NCBI GenBank assembly: GCA_021396245.1
Contig: WNYE01000002.1
Span: forward strand, 434,001-498,000
Source of the DNA: Sporothrix humicola
Taxonomy: Eukaryota > Ascomycota > Sordariomycetes > Ophiostomatales > Ophiostomataceae
Length of the DNA: 64,000 bases
Direction: 5' to 3'
Positions 29,223 to 39,542 of this stretch are shown here, in pieces. The stretch's first letter is position 1. Every line of letters begins with the position of its first letter. Position numbers and translations under genes: made by a program. The notes below the pieces were generated by a model. That model was not told the DNA's origin. It ran no database searches and saw only the letters and a list, made by a program, of their open reading frames with translations.

Positions 29223-30502
29223 TTACGAACTTGTTTCCTCCCCAGATGAACCAATTATCTCAAACACGGTCTTCACAGCCTCCCATCGCAAGCTCCATAT
29301 CCCGTCATGGTCTGCACCTTTTACGATTGTGCTTCTGTAGCCAACAGTATCGTCGCTTTTCGCAGCCTCCCAGCACTGATCAAACCACTAAAAGTAAATG
29401 TAAACAGGTTAGTAAAGGCAGGGGCGAGAAACCATCACGTCGTAAAGAACTTTCAACCCACCCGCGGCCCTTTTGTGTCCCCGCCGCCGATTAAGGCATC
29501 GTTCTCGGCAAAGAAGACCTCAACACGCAGTCGTCGCCCGGCGGCGCGAAGAGTCTCTGCCAGGCGCGGCACAAGGGCATCGTAGTCACCCCAGTCGCTC
29601 CAGCCGGAAGTAACCTTTGTTTTTTGTAGGAAGAGCAGCGTATCGGACGAGATCCCCTGGACACCCTCGGCGTATATTCGTTCGATAATTTCTGGATACA
29701 GGTCGTCTTCTAGCTTGGCGCCTTCCGTTTCCGCGGGACTACTGTCTGCCGGTCTGCTCTCTGCTGCGGCAAGTCGTTCCTGTGACGTCTTGGGTGTCTT
29801 TGGCGTCACCTTTGCGACAACCGCTTGGCACAGCCCAAGGCAAAAGCCCACGGTAGGACCGATGTGGTTGTTGATGAGTCGCGCAAACTTGTCGGTATGC
29901 CTGAGTATGCCGGCGGGCAGAGCCTGCAGGGCCGCCATCATGGTCGAGCTTGTGTGCAAAGGTAGGATCCACGGTGCGCCAATCGCCAGGAATGGCCGCT
30001 TGGGGTCCAGCACCTCGGGGTGGTGGAGGAGAAGATCCAGGGCAAAGATGGTTCCGCCGCTATGGCAGCCGACGGAAACGTGGCGTATCCGGAGGTGCTT
30101 GAGCAGTGCCACAACAGTTTCTGTGAATGAAATACGGCAAAGTAAGCGATGACCACACCAAACATGAAACTATTACACGATTATTGACGCACCTCGCCAT
30201 GTCTTCATGGCCCGCTCTACCTCGACGCCGTCGGTGCCCCCAAAGCCGGGGCGGTCTGGGTTCAGGATTCGAACCTTGTGCCGTTTGGCAATCACATCCT
30301 TGGCAACGTGGACCAGGCGTGAACCGACCATTGAACTGAAAAATAAAAACACGTTTTCCTCTTCGGGATGGGCCTCGTTGCGGTAGCCATAGTCGGCATA
30401 TTTGACCCGGAAAGGTTTGAGCCGCCCCTCTACTGGATTCGGAGGTATTTCAAACGTCTGGCTAAACCTCGGGTCGTCGAGGAACTCGCTCGTCGATGCC
30501 AT
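29223..30502 (-). CDS. Alpha/beta-hydrolase fold protein, three exons
   Basis: Exons 30502-30193, 30120-29462 and 29387-29223 encode 377 residues. Introns of 73 and 74 bp have donors GTGCGT and GTGGGT and acceptors CAG and TAG. The third exon supplies the usual C terminus, RWFDQCWEAA...GADHDGIWSLRWEAV, which includes the likely catalytic His in ADHDG. The start at 30502 (MASTSEF) is preferred over an earlier in-frame codon. The nucleophile elbow is GCHSGG (Ser in HSG) after a strand HVSVG, and DRPGFGGTDG forms the conserved loop after strand 3-4. Substrate unknown. The gene is the left edge of the putative catabolic neighbourhood. Confidence 0.82.
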
Positions 30503-31037
30503 GAGCGTAATAGGTAATGTCTGGTCTGAACGCGTGTGGCGAAGTAAATATGAATGATGTACGACGTAGTTCACTATTGATAAAACTAAACATTGCTCGC
30601 TACCAGATCTTTCTTGCCAGGCATCCTACCAGTTTATTTGACCCCACGTGTGCGGCACAGCAGCAAACAAATTCATGACCCCGCGCAATAAAACATATTA
30701 CGATATTATGCGACCAGTTGTTATTGGGCGTCGTAGGCCAATGTACAATTCGGGCAGTTCGATATGGCGAGAAGGCTCTGTGGCTGTGCGGCGATTTGGT
30801 AACACATGTCTATTGAGTGACGTTTGAAGTTTAAATTTGCAAATAGTAATCCATGTAAAAAAAGAAGACCAAGCCCAAGAAAAATCCAAATAAAATCCAA
30901 ATCGATACCCCCCAAACGCCTTCCTTTGTAAATCATGCTTGCTCTTTCTCAAGTTGTCGTTCCTTCCTAATTTACCTAGCAGAAAAGCAGCCGCTCCCGT
31001 CAACCGGTGGACCCTTGGACCCTTATCCAGTGTGCAC
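30503..31037. other. Intergenic region
   Basis: 535 bp between the hydrolase promoter and the 3' end of the Zn2Cys6 gene. No other feature seen. Confidence 0.5.
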
Positions 31038-33431
31038 CTACCCGATTGGGTTTTCGGTCCAGCTCTGGCGGATGAGCTCGGACATGAAGATGTCGTGGAA
31101 GGGCTCGACAATGTCCTGGTAGTTTGAAAAGATGGCGTCCTGGAAGAGCAAATTTTCGGGGGAGGGGAGGCGGGTGGCCGGGCCGTGTCCTTTGCCATTC
31201 AACAAAACCTCGGCGATCTTGTTGGTGGCGGGGGTGACAAAGGGGAAAAAGTCGACCCAGTCGAAATCGAGGTCCTGGGTGTCGGCGATGCCCGGGGCGG
31301 CGCCGGGGGTGGTTGTCGTCGTGGGGAAATCGCCGGGGCGGGTGATGCCGTCGACGACAGGGACGGAACCGCCACCGGGGACCGGGAGCTGGACTTCTCT
31401 ATACCTAATACTGGCGGTCGGGGCGACGGCAGCGGACCCGCGCAGCCGATCAAAGCCTTGGCGGATAATGTTGGCCGAGGCCCACATGGTCTGGAGCTGG
31501 GAGACGGCCTGGGCGATGACGTCCAAAGAATCGTTGGCCTCGGCGGCCAGCTCCGGGATCTGGGCGCCTTGAAGCAGGGCGGCAAAGGCCATGCCAGAGT
31601 ACCAGCAGGTAATGGCCATGAGGTAGCGGACGTTGCCTCTCGACAAAATGTCCCTCAAAATGCGGGCAATGCAGGAGGCGGCGAGGATGGCGGGTGGCAG
31701 GGCTTCCGGCAGAGCGTGTGGTGACCGCTTCATGTTGAGGATGATAATGGTCGTCAAGTATGGCAGGTGAAGCTGGTGCACGTCGCGGTCAAAGCCCTGT
31801 GTGCGCGAGCCTTCGATTGGTAGTCTCAAATGGGCGGGCAGGGACTGTGCCCAGCGTGCCAGCTCTCGCCGCAAATGCATCGGCTGGTAGCTGGCCCCCG
31901 ACGGCGTGCTCCCTCCTCCACCCATCACACCCTCCGTCATGCAGTTCGCCGGCGGGCGCATCAGCACCTTGGCGACCTTGCCGATGATGGCGCACAGCTT
32001 GACCCACTGGATAAAGATCTCGCCCTTTTTCTGGAGTTCGGGCTCGGGCGGGAAGTCAGCCAGCGTGGGCTCGGAAATGCTGCAGTCGGCGGGGTCAATG
32101 ATGCACGGCTTGCTTTGACACAAAGCCGTCAGGCGTTCTCTCGCAAAAACGGTCCACCATATACGGCGGCGGGCGCTCAGATCGAGCCTGTGTCTGAGAG
32201 GATGGTCGACACGTGGCTCGCGGTGAAAGTTCATCTGCTGGGCGTGGCGGATGACGACGGACGTCCACCACCAGGACGAGTGACGGTGGACTGTGGACGG
32301 GGGCCGCGGTGCCCACCAGTAGAAGAGCGAGACCGCCTTGATTTGCGTCAGGATGTCGGGCTCTTCATCCTGGTAGAACAGAGAGACTGCCCGTTTGTAG
32401 TACGTCCCCGGTCCTTCGTGCGGCACCAGCGGCGGCTGGATATGGCTGGCGGCCGTTGCCAGAGCGTTGGCCAGCAACGGCGACCGGTGCAGCGCTTCCG
32501 CCAGCGTGTCCCTCTCCAAGACAGGACACCATGGGTAGCAGTACTCAAAGTACGTCTCGGCAAAGCTCTGCAGCAGTTCCTGCTGGCGCGGGTCCGACAG
32601 ATTGCTCTTGGTAGTGAGCTGCGCCTCGATTTCCTGGCGCTCGGCGTCGCACTCGTTTTCGGGGCCGTACAGCTGCAGGAAGCCCGTGTCAACATCCCCG
32701 GCGTGACTACGGCCGGCGCCTTCTGTGGGCGAAGCTGTAGTCTGCGGGCCGCTTCCAGGCGGAGCGAGGCCCATGGCGGCGACGGCAGAGTGCATTGCTG
32801 CATTCATCATCGGTGCCTGCCCTGTCGCGGTCGCGTGGCCATGATTGTGAGAATGTGTGTGAGGATTGTGATGATGTGGCGGCGGCGGCGGAAGGGGCGT
32901 GAGTCCGCTGCTGCTGCTGCCCGTGCCAGGCATGTGCGTTGGTTGTTGAGCTTGAGCTTGCGGTGCGTGTTGTGAAAAGGAGTGTCGTTGAGTGCGGGTG
33001 TTGGTGGTCGTTTGAGTGAGAGGAACATCCACCTCGACAGATGTCGCGATTGTAGCCACGGTAGGCGCTGTCGGCGAGGACGCCGCGTGCACTTCGGGTG
33101 AAGACGCAGACGACGTTGTGCCGCTGTGCTGGACGGCTGTGGTTGAGGAGGCGGAGGATGTCTTGCCCGGGTCGGCTGAGGCAACTGCACTGGTTTTCCC
33201 GGCCGCTCCAGAGGCCGCCTGCGGCACCCTCTTGGTCCGCTTCGACGTCCGCGGCCGGCACTCCCGCCCCGAGGCGTCGCATTTGCTGCATTTGGAGCGC
33301 CCGCGGTCGATGCGCGGCTGCAGGTCGCACTTGATCTTCTTGGAGTGGCAGAAGATGCAGACGAGCTTGGCCCGGTTCTTCTTGGGCTCGCAGCCCGTGT
33401 AGAGGAGCCAGTCGCTGTTGATTTCGGACAT
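31038..33431 (-). CDS. Zn2Cys6 transcription factor with fungal-specific regulatory domain
   Basis: 797 residues, single exon. The zinc cluster is near the N terminus with Cys at 25, 28, 35, 48, 51 and 58, spacing C-x2-C-x6-C-x12-C-x2-C-x6-C. The 12-residue middle loop is longer than the commonest 5-9. A basic linker (SKRTKR) follows, then ~180 residues of low-complexity Ser/Thr/Pro/Gln and a His-rich run (PPPPHHHNPHTHSHNHGH). The Fungal_trans domain occupies about 270-640 (FAETYFEYCYPWCPVLERD, then YKRAVSLFYQDEEPD, and RRRIWWTVFARERL with the family's Arg-Arg-x-Trp-Trp motif). The order is DNA binding first, then ligand/regulatory domain. It lies between a hydrolase and an MFS transporter, so it is a candidate local regulator. 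Confidence 0.92.
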   Translation of the reverse strand: MSEINSDWLLYTGCEPKKNRAKLVCIFCHSKKIKCDLQPRIDRGRSKCSKCDASGRECRPRTSKRTKRVPQAASGAAGKTSAVASADPGKTSSASSTTAVQHSGTTSSASSPEVHAASSPTAPTVATIATSVEVDVPLTQTTTNTRTQRHSFSQHAPQAQAQQPTHMPGTGSSSSGLTPLPPPPPHHHNPHTHSHNHGHATATGQAPMMNAAMHSAVAAMGLAPPGSGPQTTASPTEGAGRSHAGDVDTGFLQLYGPENECDAERQEIEAQLTTKSNLSDPRQQELLQSFAETYFEYCYPWCPVLERDTLAEALHRSPLLANALATAASHIQPPLVPHEGPGTYYKRAVSLFYQDEEPDILTQIKAVSLFYWWAPRPPSTVHRHSSWWWTSVVIRHAQQMNFHREPRVDHPLRHRLDLSARRRIWWTVFARERLTALCQSKPCIIDPADCSISEPTLADFPPEPELQKKGEIFIQWVKLCAIIGKVAKVLMRPPANCMTEGVMGGGGSTPSGASYQPMHLRRELARWAQSLPAHLRLPIEGSRTQGFDRDVHQLHLPYLTTIIILNMKRSPHALPEALPPAILAASCIARILRDILSRGNVRYLMAITCWYSGMAFAALLQGAQIPELAAEANDSLDVIAQAVSQLQTMWASANIIRQGFDRLRGSAAVAPTASIRYREVQLPVPGGGSVPVVDGITRPGDFPTTTTTPGAAPGIADTQDLDFDWVDFFPFVTPATNKIAEVLLNGKGHGPATRLPSPENLLFQDAIFSNYQDIVEPFHDIFMSELIRQSWTENPIG

Positions 33432-34335
33432 CCTTGCGTAGCAGGCAGATAAAAGTAACGTTGGAGAAGCAAGATATGAGTGACGAAGAACAAAAGATTG
33501 TCAGAAGAAAAGAAAAAAAAAAAGAAGAGATAAGAGTGGAGGGGACTCGTGGACGCGAACGCCCACTTTCTTTCATTCTCCCTCCTCGTTCTTCCTCCTC
33601 TTCCCATGACCCCAGGATCCCTCGTGCGGAGAATTCAGTGGGCCCTGAGGGCCTGCGAGCCTGGAAAGAAGTCACTGCACTGCACAAAGGCTGTCGCTAA
33701 TGTGCGTAGTTTTTTCCCAATCGGGTCTAAGTCAATAAGACGAGCCTGAAGGACGGAGGAGACCAGAGGAGAAATACGGAGACAGCGCCTGGCAGGTGGT
33801 TGACAGCACTGTGCGAGCACTTTAGCTCGCACCCTCCACTGAAAGGCGCTGAAGATTACCATCTTTCCCCCCCAAAGAAAACAGAGACCTCAACTGGCAC
33901 GCACGCTTTCTTTCTTCTATCCGAGACGGAACGCTCTGAACCGGGGAATCCGACATTGTCCGATAAGAAGATGCATTATTGATGTTTATTTTCATTTATT
34001 TAATTAGGATGATTGCAGGATCTAGATCTGAATCGAATGAATCGAATTTTACGGGAACTGCGTTATGATCTTTTTGCCTTGAAATGCCGGCTCGGTTGTG
34101 ATTCCGAGATACGACGGCATCCCTTAGAAACTACAGACATCACCACATCCAACCTTCACGCTCGGAACATTTAAAGATCATTTGAAAAGAGAAATACAGC
34201 AATTTTGATTGCAACTATATAACTCGTGTAATAAATAGATGTTCTCCTGTCCGAGATGTCAACAGACCAGGAACATAATTGAGATTAGAATATAAATAGA
34301 AAATGTTAACATTGACTCGAGCCATCATCCCCCCT
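33432..34335. other. Intergenic region
   Basis: About 900 bp: 5' leader and promoter of the Zn2Cys6 gene (purine tract near 33490-33540) and 3' flank of the MFS gene. No gene seen. Confidence 0.5.
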
Positions 34336-35874
34336 CTACAGAATGTACCGGAACTGCGGGTTCTTGAGGTCTGTCAGGTCGTCGTCGTAGGCATTGTCAA
34401 AGCCCTCGGTCGAGCCGGACTTGTCGCGCCGCCGGTTGTCCCAGATGCAGACCGCTCTGTACACCAAAACCAAAACGCCGGCGACGATGGACGTGATGAC
34501 CACGATGATGAAGCCGGGCTCGTAGCGCGGGTAGTCCTTGGTCTTGAACACCAGGGGGCCGATAAAGTTGCCGACGCAGTAGCCAATGTACAAACCACTG
34601 GAAGCGACGGCGCGCTTGGTGTAGCCGGCAATGTTGGCGATCTGGAGGCCCATCAGCACGGCGTAGCCGGCGCCGACGGACGGCATAATGATCACACCAA
34701 AAAGCAGACCGCCCAGATCGTGGAGGGGCAGCTTCCACAGCAGCAGGGCAGCCAGCGTCGTGCCCATCTGGGCGCCAAAGACAATGTAGCTGCGGATGTT
34801 CTTGAAGCGCATGGCGGCCCAAGAACAAATAAGCATGGCCGTTCCGGCGTAGGCGCCGACGGGCATGAGCAGCAGCAGAGACTCGAGCGCCGTGAACTTG
34901 AAGCCCTGGACAATGATGGGCAGGAACGCGGAAATGGGGCCGTTGGCAATCATGCAGAGCGTGGCAATGGCAAAGATGAGCCAGAACTTGATGTCCAGCA
35001 GCAGCTCAAGCATCTGGCCGCCCTTCAAGTGCGTGTTGCGGACACCCGAGTTGTTGGTGCGGAGACGCGACACCAGAATGAAGCGGTCGCGCTCGCTCCA
35101 GCCGCGGGCGCGCACCGGGTCTGGGGGCAGCAGCCACCACAACAGGACGCCCCAAACCATGGTGAGGGCGCCGGCAAAGTAGTACATGTAGCGCCACGAC
35201 GAGACGCCGCCGTGGATCAGGCCGAAGCCGTAGTTGATCAGCGGCGAGAAGATGGACACGTAGCCGGTGCACGAGTACCAGATGCCCATGCGCATGGCCT
35301 GCTCGTTCTTCTTGTACCAGGAGCCGACAATCATCATGAACATGGGCGAAATGCCACTCTCCAGCACGCCCAGGAAGAAGCGCTGGGTGTAGACCCCCTG
35401 GTAATTCTTGCAGACCGTGGTCAGGATCAGGCACAGACCCCACAGAAACACAGTGACACTGGCGACGCGCTCAATGGGCAGCCGCTGGGCAATGGCCATG
35501 GTCGGGTAGGCGCCGACGATGAAGCCGAGATAGAAAATGGCGGCCGTCATGGAGTACCGGTTGCCCGTCGTCAGGCCCAAGTCGGTACGGAAGCCGAAGA
35601 GGGCGGCCTGCGACAGCATGGCCTTGTCGTAGTATTGAAGGAGATAGGTGAAGCACAGCACCGGCATGAGACGCCAGTCGACCTTGCGGCGGAGCTTCTT
35701 TTCCTCTTCGTCAGTCCATGTCTCGTCGCCCTGGTAGTTGGCCAGGACCTTCATGGCCTCGTCCTTATGGACGGTGTCGATGACCTTGAGCGGCGGGTTG
35801 CCAGCATCATCGGTGTTGGTGTCGGCATGCTGGATCTGCGCCCCGACGGGCGTGGCCTTTTCCTCGTCGCTCAT
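34336..35874 (-). CDS. MFS transporter, anion:cation symporter (Dal5/allantoate permease) family
   Basis: 512 residues from the ATG at 35874. The frame extends further upstream, but those codons are a hydrophobic pyrimidine-rich leader translation with no family match, so the internal ATG (MSDEEKATPVG) is used. The typical order is seen: hydrophilic N terminus, RRKVDWRLMPVLCFTYLLQYYDKAMLSQA with the family Asp-Trp and Tyr-Asp-Lys motif, then about twelve transmembrane segments. These include GYPTM-type loop GAYPTMAIAQRLP, FFLGVLESGISPMF in helix 4 and a large central loop. The family carries organic anions such as allantoate, nicotinate or aromatic carboxylates with protons. The exact substrate is open. 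It is divergent from the metallo-beta-lactamase-fold gene. Confidence 0.9.
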   Translation of the reverse strand: MSDEEKATPVGAQIQHADTNTDDAGNPPLKVIDTVHKDEAMKVLANYQGDETWTDEEEKKLRRKVDWRLMPVLCFTYLLQYYDKAMLSQAALFGFRTDLGLTTGNRYSMTAAIFYLGFIVGAYPTMAIAQRLPIERVASVTVFLWGLCLILTTVCKNYQGVYTQRFFLGVLESGISPMFMMIVGSWYKKNEQAMRMGIWYSCTGYVSIFSPLINYGFGLIHGGVSSWRYMYYFAGALTMVWGVLLWWLLPPDPVRARGWSERDRFILVSRLRTNNSGVRNTHLKGGQMLELLLDIKFWLIFAIATLCMIANGPISAFLPIIVQGFKFTALESLLLLMPVGAYAGTAMLICSWAAMRFKNIRSYIVFGAQMGTTLAALLLWKLPLHDLGGLLFGVIIMPSVGAGYAVLMGLQIANIAGYTKRAVASSGLYIGYCVGNFIGPLVFKTKDYPRYEPGFIIVVITSIVAGVLVLVYRAVCIWDNRRRDKSGSTEGFDNAYDDDLTDLKNPQFRYIL

Positions 35875-37704
35875 GTTGGGAGTAATAGGGGAAATGAAAA
35901 TGAAAGAAAGGAAAAGATAGAGAAAGAACAAGAAACGTCTCCAATGATGGAGAAGAAAAGGAAAATGAAAACAGATGAGACGAACAAAATAAAAGGGCAA
36001 TGGAAAGAGAGAGGATCGACAGATAAATAGGGGAATGGAGAATAGATGAAGGATGGGGGTGGATGGAGACAATAGATGGGGAGCCTTGTCTTATGTTGCC
36101 ATGCGTTCCAGCGTTCGATATTGCCAAGTAATTACCTGCACAAATGCACGGATTCGGGAAACGGGAATGGTATGTTGCCACGCAGACAGGGAGTCCAGAA
36201 CACGCTGAAAGAACACAGGAAAACAGAAATGGCAAAGTGGCAGTACGGCTGTATCAAGGTCAGCCAATGGTCAGTGTGCATGTGTGCATGCAGACCCCAT
36301 GGGGAAGAGCCGGGGAATTGGTTGTTGGGTGTTTTTTGGGGAGTTGGGGATGGTGGTAACGATAGGGGAGGAAGAACAGTAGAAAGAAAATACGCACATT
36401 GGACGGCCTCTTCACGAACCCGGGAGAGTCTAGTTCTCGGAAATGGCAATGCTAGGAAGTGGAAATGAACCAAGAATGGAGGATGAAGGCAAGCGAAAGC
36501 CAAGAATAGATGTGTGGAGGGTGGAAAGAAAGAAAACAGATAAAGACGAGATCAATGACTGCCGTGAGTTCTCCGCGCCCTCCGACCGAGACTAGGACAA
36601 GGTTGACCAAGAAATGGCAAAAAGGCACGCACGTTGGCACTGGAGTTTCGTGCAGTCGGCCGAGTATTGTGACGAAGGATGCGTCGAGATGTCGACCTTG
36701 ATGCCTCAGTGTGACACGCTTCCTCTATCGTCTTCAGCTTTGCAGGAGTTTGTCCTCTTTGATGGGCTTGGCAACACGTATCGGGACGTGGAGAAACAGC
36801 TACCGTGCGCCGGCGTGCAGTTCATGCATGCCGAAGGGCGTTGAGCGCAGATGTGATGGAGACTGGTGATGATGGTGACTGTGACGGGCAGATGAAAAAT
36901 CAAAGAAATTCACTGGCCACATGTTGGCGTTGGCCTCGTCCACAGTGCAAACAAACCAAACCCCAGACAGACGCAGTCTCCGGCCCTGCCAAGACCCTCC
37001 ATCTTTTTATGAGGAAAGCTATTCCTAATTGTCGTTGCCGTGATGGATCCATGTTGGATGCCATGCTGACCGAAGGCCACGCTATGTCGATTCTAGGTGT
37101 GCCGGAGTGGAGAATTGGATTTTGCCAAGGTGGAGTTGCCGACTAACACGAATCTGGACTGCCGTCTCGGCTCTTTGTCAATGCCGAAGACCTCGTGGAA
37201 AACGGCCACAGCTCACCGCTGCAACTCTGATTTGGAAAGACCGTTGCACTTGCATCAAGCTTGCATCATGGACCTCCGGATTGGCGGTTGCGTGCGGAGT
37301 AATTACGGAGTCGCGATGCTGGGGTTTCCCGTTGTTGTGTTCGATTTTCCGGGTATTTTTCTGTGGTTTGTTGGCAGCGCTTTTTCAACTTGTTCTCCGC
37401 ATTGTTCCCCGTCAAAAAGTGGCGGACAGGGGAGTCAGTTGTGTGGAGAAGCCAGGAGGAGCACTATCGAGCCCCGCCCACGGAAGAAAAGGGACAGAAG
37501 ATGACAAAAACAACGAAGGAAATCGCGCGACAAGTCCGAGGCAAAGCGATACGAGCATCGGAGGGGGATCGGACGGGTAACTTTCTGTATTGATTCTGAT
37601 TGTTGACTTGTCTTCTCATTGTCTTGGCTGTTCATGATATTCTGTTCACAGTCACGTTATCGTATCACATCCTCGACTTACCTCACATACCCGACTCACA
37701 CACC
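35875..37704. other. Long divergent promoter between MFS and metallo-beta-lactamase-fold genes
   Basis: 1.8 kb without a convincing gene. The MFS leader is purine-rich on the plus strand (35880-36020). A direct repeat CGGAGT-N5-CGGAGT lies at 37295-37311, and an inverted TCGGC-N11-GCCGA near 37167-37188. Short ORFs here lack family resemblance. Confidence 0.55.
37295..37311 (+). promoter_or_regulatory. CGGAGT direct repeat (5-bp spacer), candidate Zn2Cys6 site
   Basis: CGGAGT at 37295-37300 and 37306-37311, separated by AATTA, about 400 bp upstream of the metallo-beta-lactamase-fold gene. Direct CGG repeats are a known binding geometry of fungal zinc-cluster proteins; binding by the regulator at 31-33 kb is speculation. 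Confidence 0.35.
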
Positions 37705-38802
37705 ATGAAGATTCACGACATTCCCTCTGGCGACATCGCCGTGACGGTACGGCTGATCAACCCGGTCGACTTCGGCCCCGCGATCATCAAGCGGTTCATG
37801 GCGCCGCCGGTGCCCGGTCTCGAAAAGTGGAAGGCGTCGCCGTCACTGTCGTTTCTGCTGGAGCATCCGTCGGGTCGCCGGCTGGTGTGGGATCTCGGCA
37901 TCCGCAAGGACTATGAAAACTATGCGCCGTCGATTGCCAAGTACATCCCGACGACGGGCTACAAGTTTGACGGCTTGAGGAACGTGGCGGATATTTTGAC
38001 GGAAAACAACGTCGAGCTTTCTTCCATTGAGGCCGTCATCTGGAGCCACTGGCACTGGGACCACATTGGAGACCCCGAGTCATTTCCACCGTCGACGAAT
38101 CTTGTTGTTGGCCGTGGATTCAAGAAAGCGATGCTGCCCGGCGCACCCGCCAACCCAGACTCCCCAATCCAGGAGAGCGACTATGAGGGCCGGACACTGC
38201 GGGAGATCGAGTTTGAGGGCGCCCAGACCCTCAAAATTGGCCAGTTTGACGCGTTCGACTACTTTGGCGACGGGTCGCTGTACCTGCTGGACACGCCGGG
38301 CCATGCCGTCGGTCATCTCAGTGCATTGGTGAGAACCACCGTCGGTGACAAGAGCACTTTTGTGTTGCTGGGTGGTGACGTATGCCACTACACCGGCATC
38401 CTGCGGCCGTCATCCCACCTGCCCGTCCCCTCGCACATCCTGCCGCACCCCTGCTGCGGCCATCCCGATGTCGACGATGCAAAGGCACAGGCCGGCTTCT
38501 GTCCTGGCACGGCGTTCGACGAGCTCCAGCAAGACCGCGGGCGCAAGCCAACCGACACGCTGTACGACCTGACGTTTGGTCTGGACGTGCAGCTGGCCAC
38601 CAAGACGGTCGGCAAGCTCCAGGAGCTCGACTGCGACGAAAACGTTTTTGTGATTATTGCGCACGACCGGTTTGTGCGGGATGCGGTGCCGCATTTCCCG
38701 GCAAGCATTAACGATTGGCACGCCCAAGGTTGGGGAGAGCAGGTGCGGTGGGCATTCTTGGGCGATCTCGAAGTGTACTGGAAGTCAAAGGGTCTCTTGT
38801 GA
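37705..38802 (+). CDS. Metallo-beta-lactamase-fold hydrolase (lactonase-like)
   Basis: 365 residues from the ATG at 37705 (CACCATGAAG context, MKIHDIPSGD); upstream in-frame codons look like leader. The metal-binding signature is HWHWDH at residues 115-120, the HxHxDH motif. It is followed by LLDTPGHAVGHLSAL with the third His (~197), LLGGDVCHY with the bridging Asp (~219) and VIIAHDRF near the C terminus with a late His. This is the architecture of the fungal branch related to AHL lactonases and other dinuclear-zinc ester or lactone hydrolases. Cytosolic: no signal peptide. With a Baeyer-Villiger enzyme 2 kb downstream, a lactone-opening role is plausible but not shown. Confidence 0.88.
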   Translation: MKIHDIPSGDIAVTVRLINPVDFGPAIIKRFMAPPVPGLEKWKASPSLSFLLEHPSGRRLVWDLGIRKDYENYAPSIAKYIPTTGYKFDGLRNVADILTENNVELSSIEAVIWSHWHWDHIGDPESFPPSTNLVVGRGFKKAMLPGAPANPDSPIQESDYEGRTLREIEFEGAQTLKIGQFDAFDYFGDGSLYLLDTPGHAVGHLSALVRTTVGDKSTFVLLGGDVCHYTGILRPSSHLPVPSHILPHPCCGHPDVDDAKAQAGFCPGTAFDELQQDRGRKPTDTLYDLTFGLDVQLATKTVGKLQELDCDENVFVIIAHDRFVRDAVPHFPASINDWHAQGWGEQVRWAFLGDLEVYWKSKGLL

Positions 38803-39179
38803 ACGCTGGGTATGAAACAGGCGTCGCGGTGGCGATTGGTTGATAGCATGTACAATAATGAATAATGTTTACGTTTGGTTGAACTACGATGGAACAATGT
38901 ACGGCTGTTGCCTAATGTAACTTCCCTATCGATTGTATTTCTTGTTAAGTTTGGCAAGTGCGACGCAAGTGTTGGAAACTTGCAAGGAAAGTGCGATTTT
39001 GTACCGTGGTAGTTGGCGCAATTGGCAGGTGCATCCCACGTTTTGGTGCTGCGCGATGACGCGTGGCTGACAAAGACGTCATTGAAATCGCCTGCGTGTA
39101 ACATGCTGCGGGGACGTTTTCAACGGCAAACATTCGACACAATTGCAATCATCAACAACATCAAAATCAACAACAACAC
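38803..39179. other. Intergenic region
   Basis: About 375 bp: 3' flank of the hydrolase and promoter of the small gene that follows, with an AAC/ATC-rich leader near 39140-39178. No other feature seen. Confidence 0.5.
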
Positions 39180-39542
39180 ATGCATCGAATCGCTTCATTA
39201 CGGCGAGCAACTACAAGATTCAATCTAACAAAAACCCACACACGAACACTTTCGAGCACCCCGCATTTCGCAATGGCCGATAACAAGTCAACGCCCGCCT
39301 CCACAGGCGCCAATACCAATACGGGTCACACTGGCTCGGGCGCAATCCACACCGCAGGAGGCCACCACGAGAACGCTGGCGCCGAAGCGCTGCGGAAGGC
39401 ATATGCCAAGTACAACGTGCACCCGACCATCTCCAACCCGGCGGCGGCGCGGCACCATGCGGCGCAGGCGGAGAAGGACAAGGACGGCAAGGTTGTGGAG
39501 GACAGCGCCAAAGACGCCAAGGAGACGGGTGGGGAGAAGTAG
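39180..39542 (+). CDS. Small hydrophilic protein with probable mitochondrial presequence
   Basis: 120 residues. The first ~31 are Arg/Thr/Ser-rich without acids (MHRIASLRRATTRF, then TRTLSSTPHF), which looks like a mitochondrial targeting sequence; an internal Met at residue 32 (MADNKS) could give a cytosolic form. The remainder is Gly/Ala/Lys/Asp-rich and probably disordered, with a short conserved-looking AEALRKAYAKYNVHP helix and C-terminal KDKDGKVVEDSAKDAKE. Comparable small proteins occur in many Sordariomycetes, but no function is known to me. Good start context and full ORF between two real genes support it. Confidence 0.6.
   Translation: MHRIASLRRATTRFNLTKTHTRTLSSTPHFAMADNKSTPASTGANTNTGHTGSGAIHTAGGHHENAGAEALRKAYAKYNVHPTISNPAAARHHAAQAEKDKDGKVVEDSAKDAKETGGEK

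Noticed and set aside
30250..30275. GTTCAGGATTCGAACC, similar to a tRNA T-arm
   Set aside because: It lies within the coding exon of the alpha/beta-hydrolase and no acceptor or anticodon stems flank it.
34303..36030. 575-codon plus-strand ORF antisense to the MFS transporter
   Set aside because: Gly/Asp/His-rich translation without motif; same codon-bias effect as for the permease.
36614..37504. Several 70-140 codon ORFs in the MFS/metallo-beta-lactamase intergenic region
   Set aside because: Overlapping in different frames, no family resemblance, no splice structure joining them.
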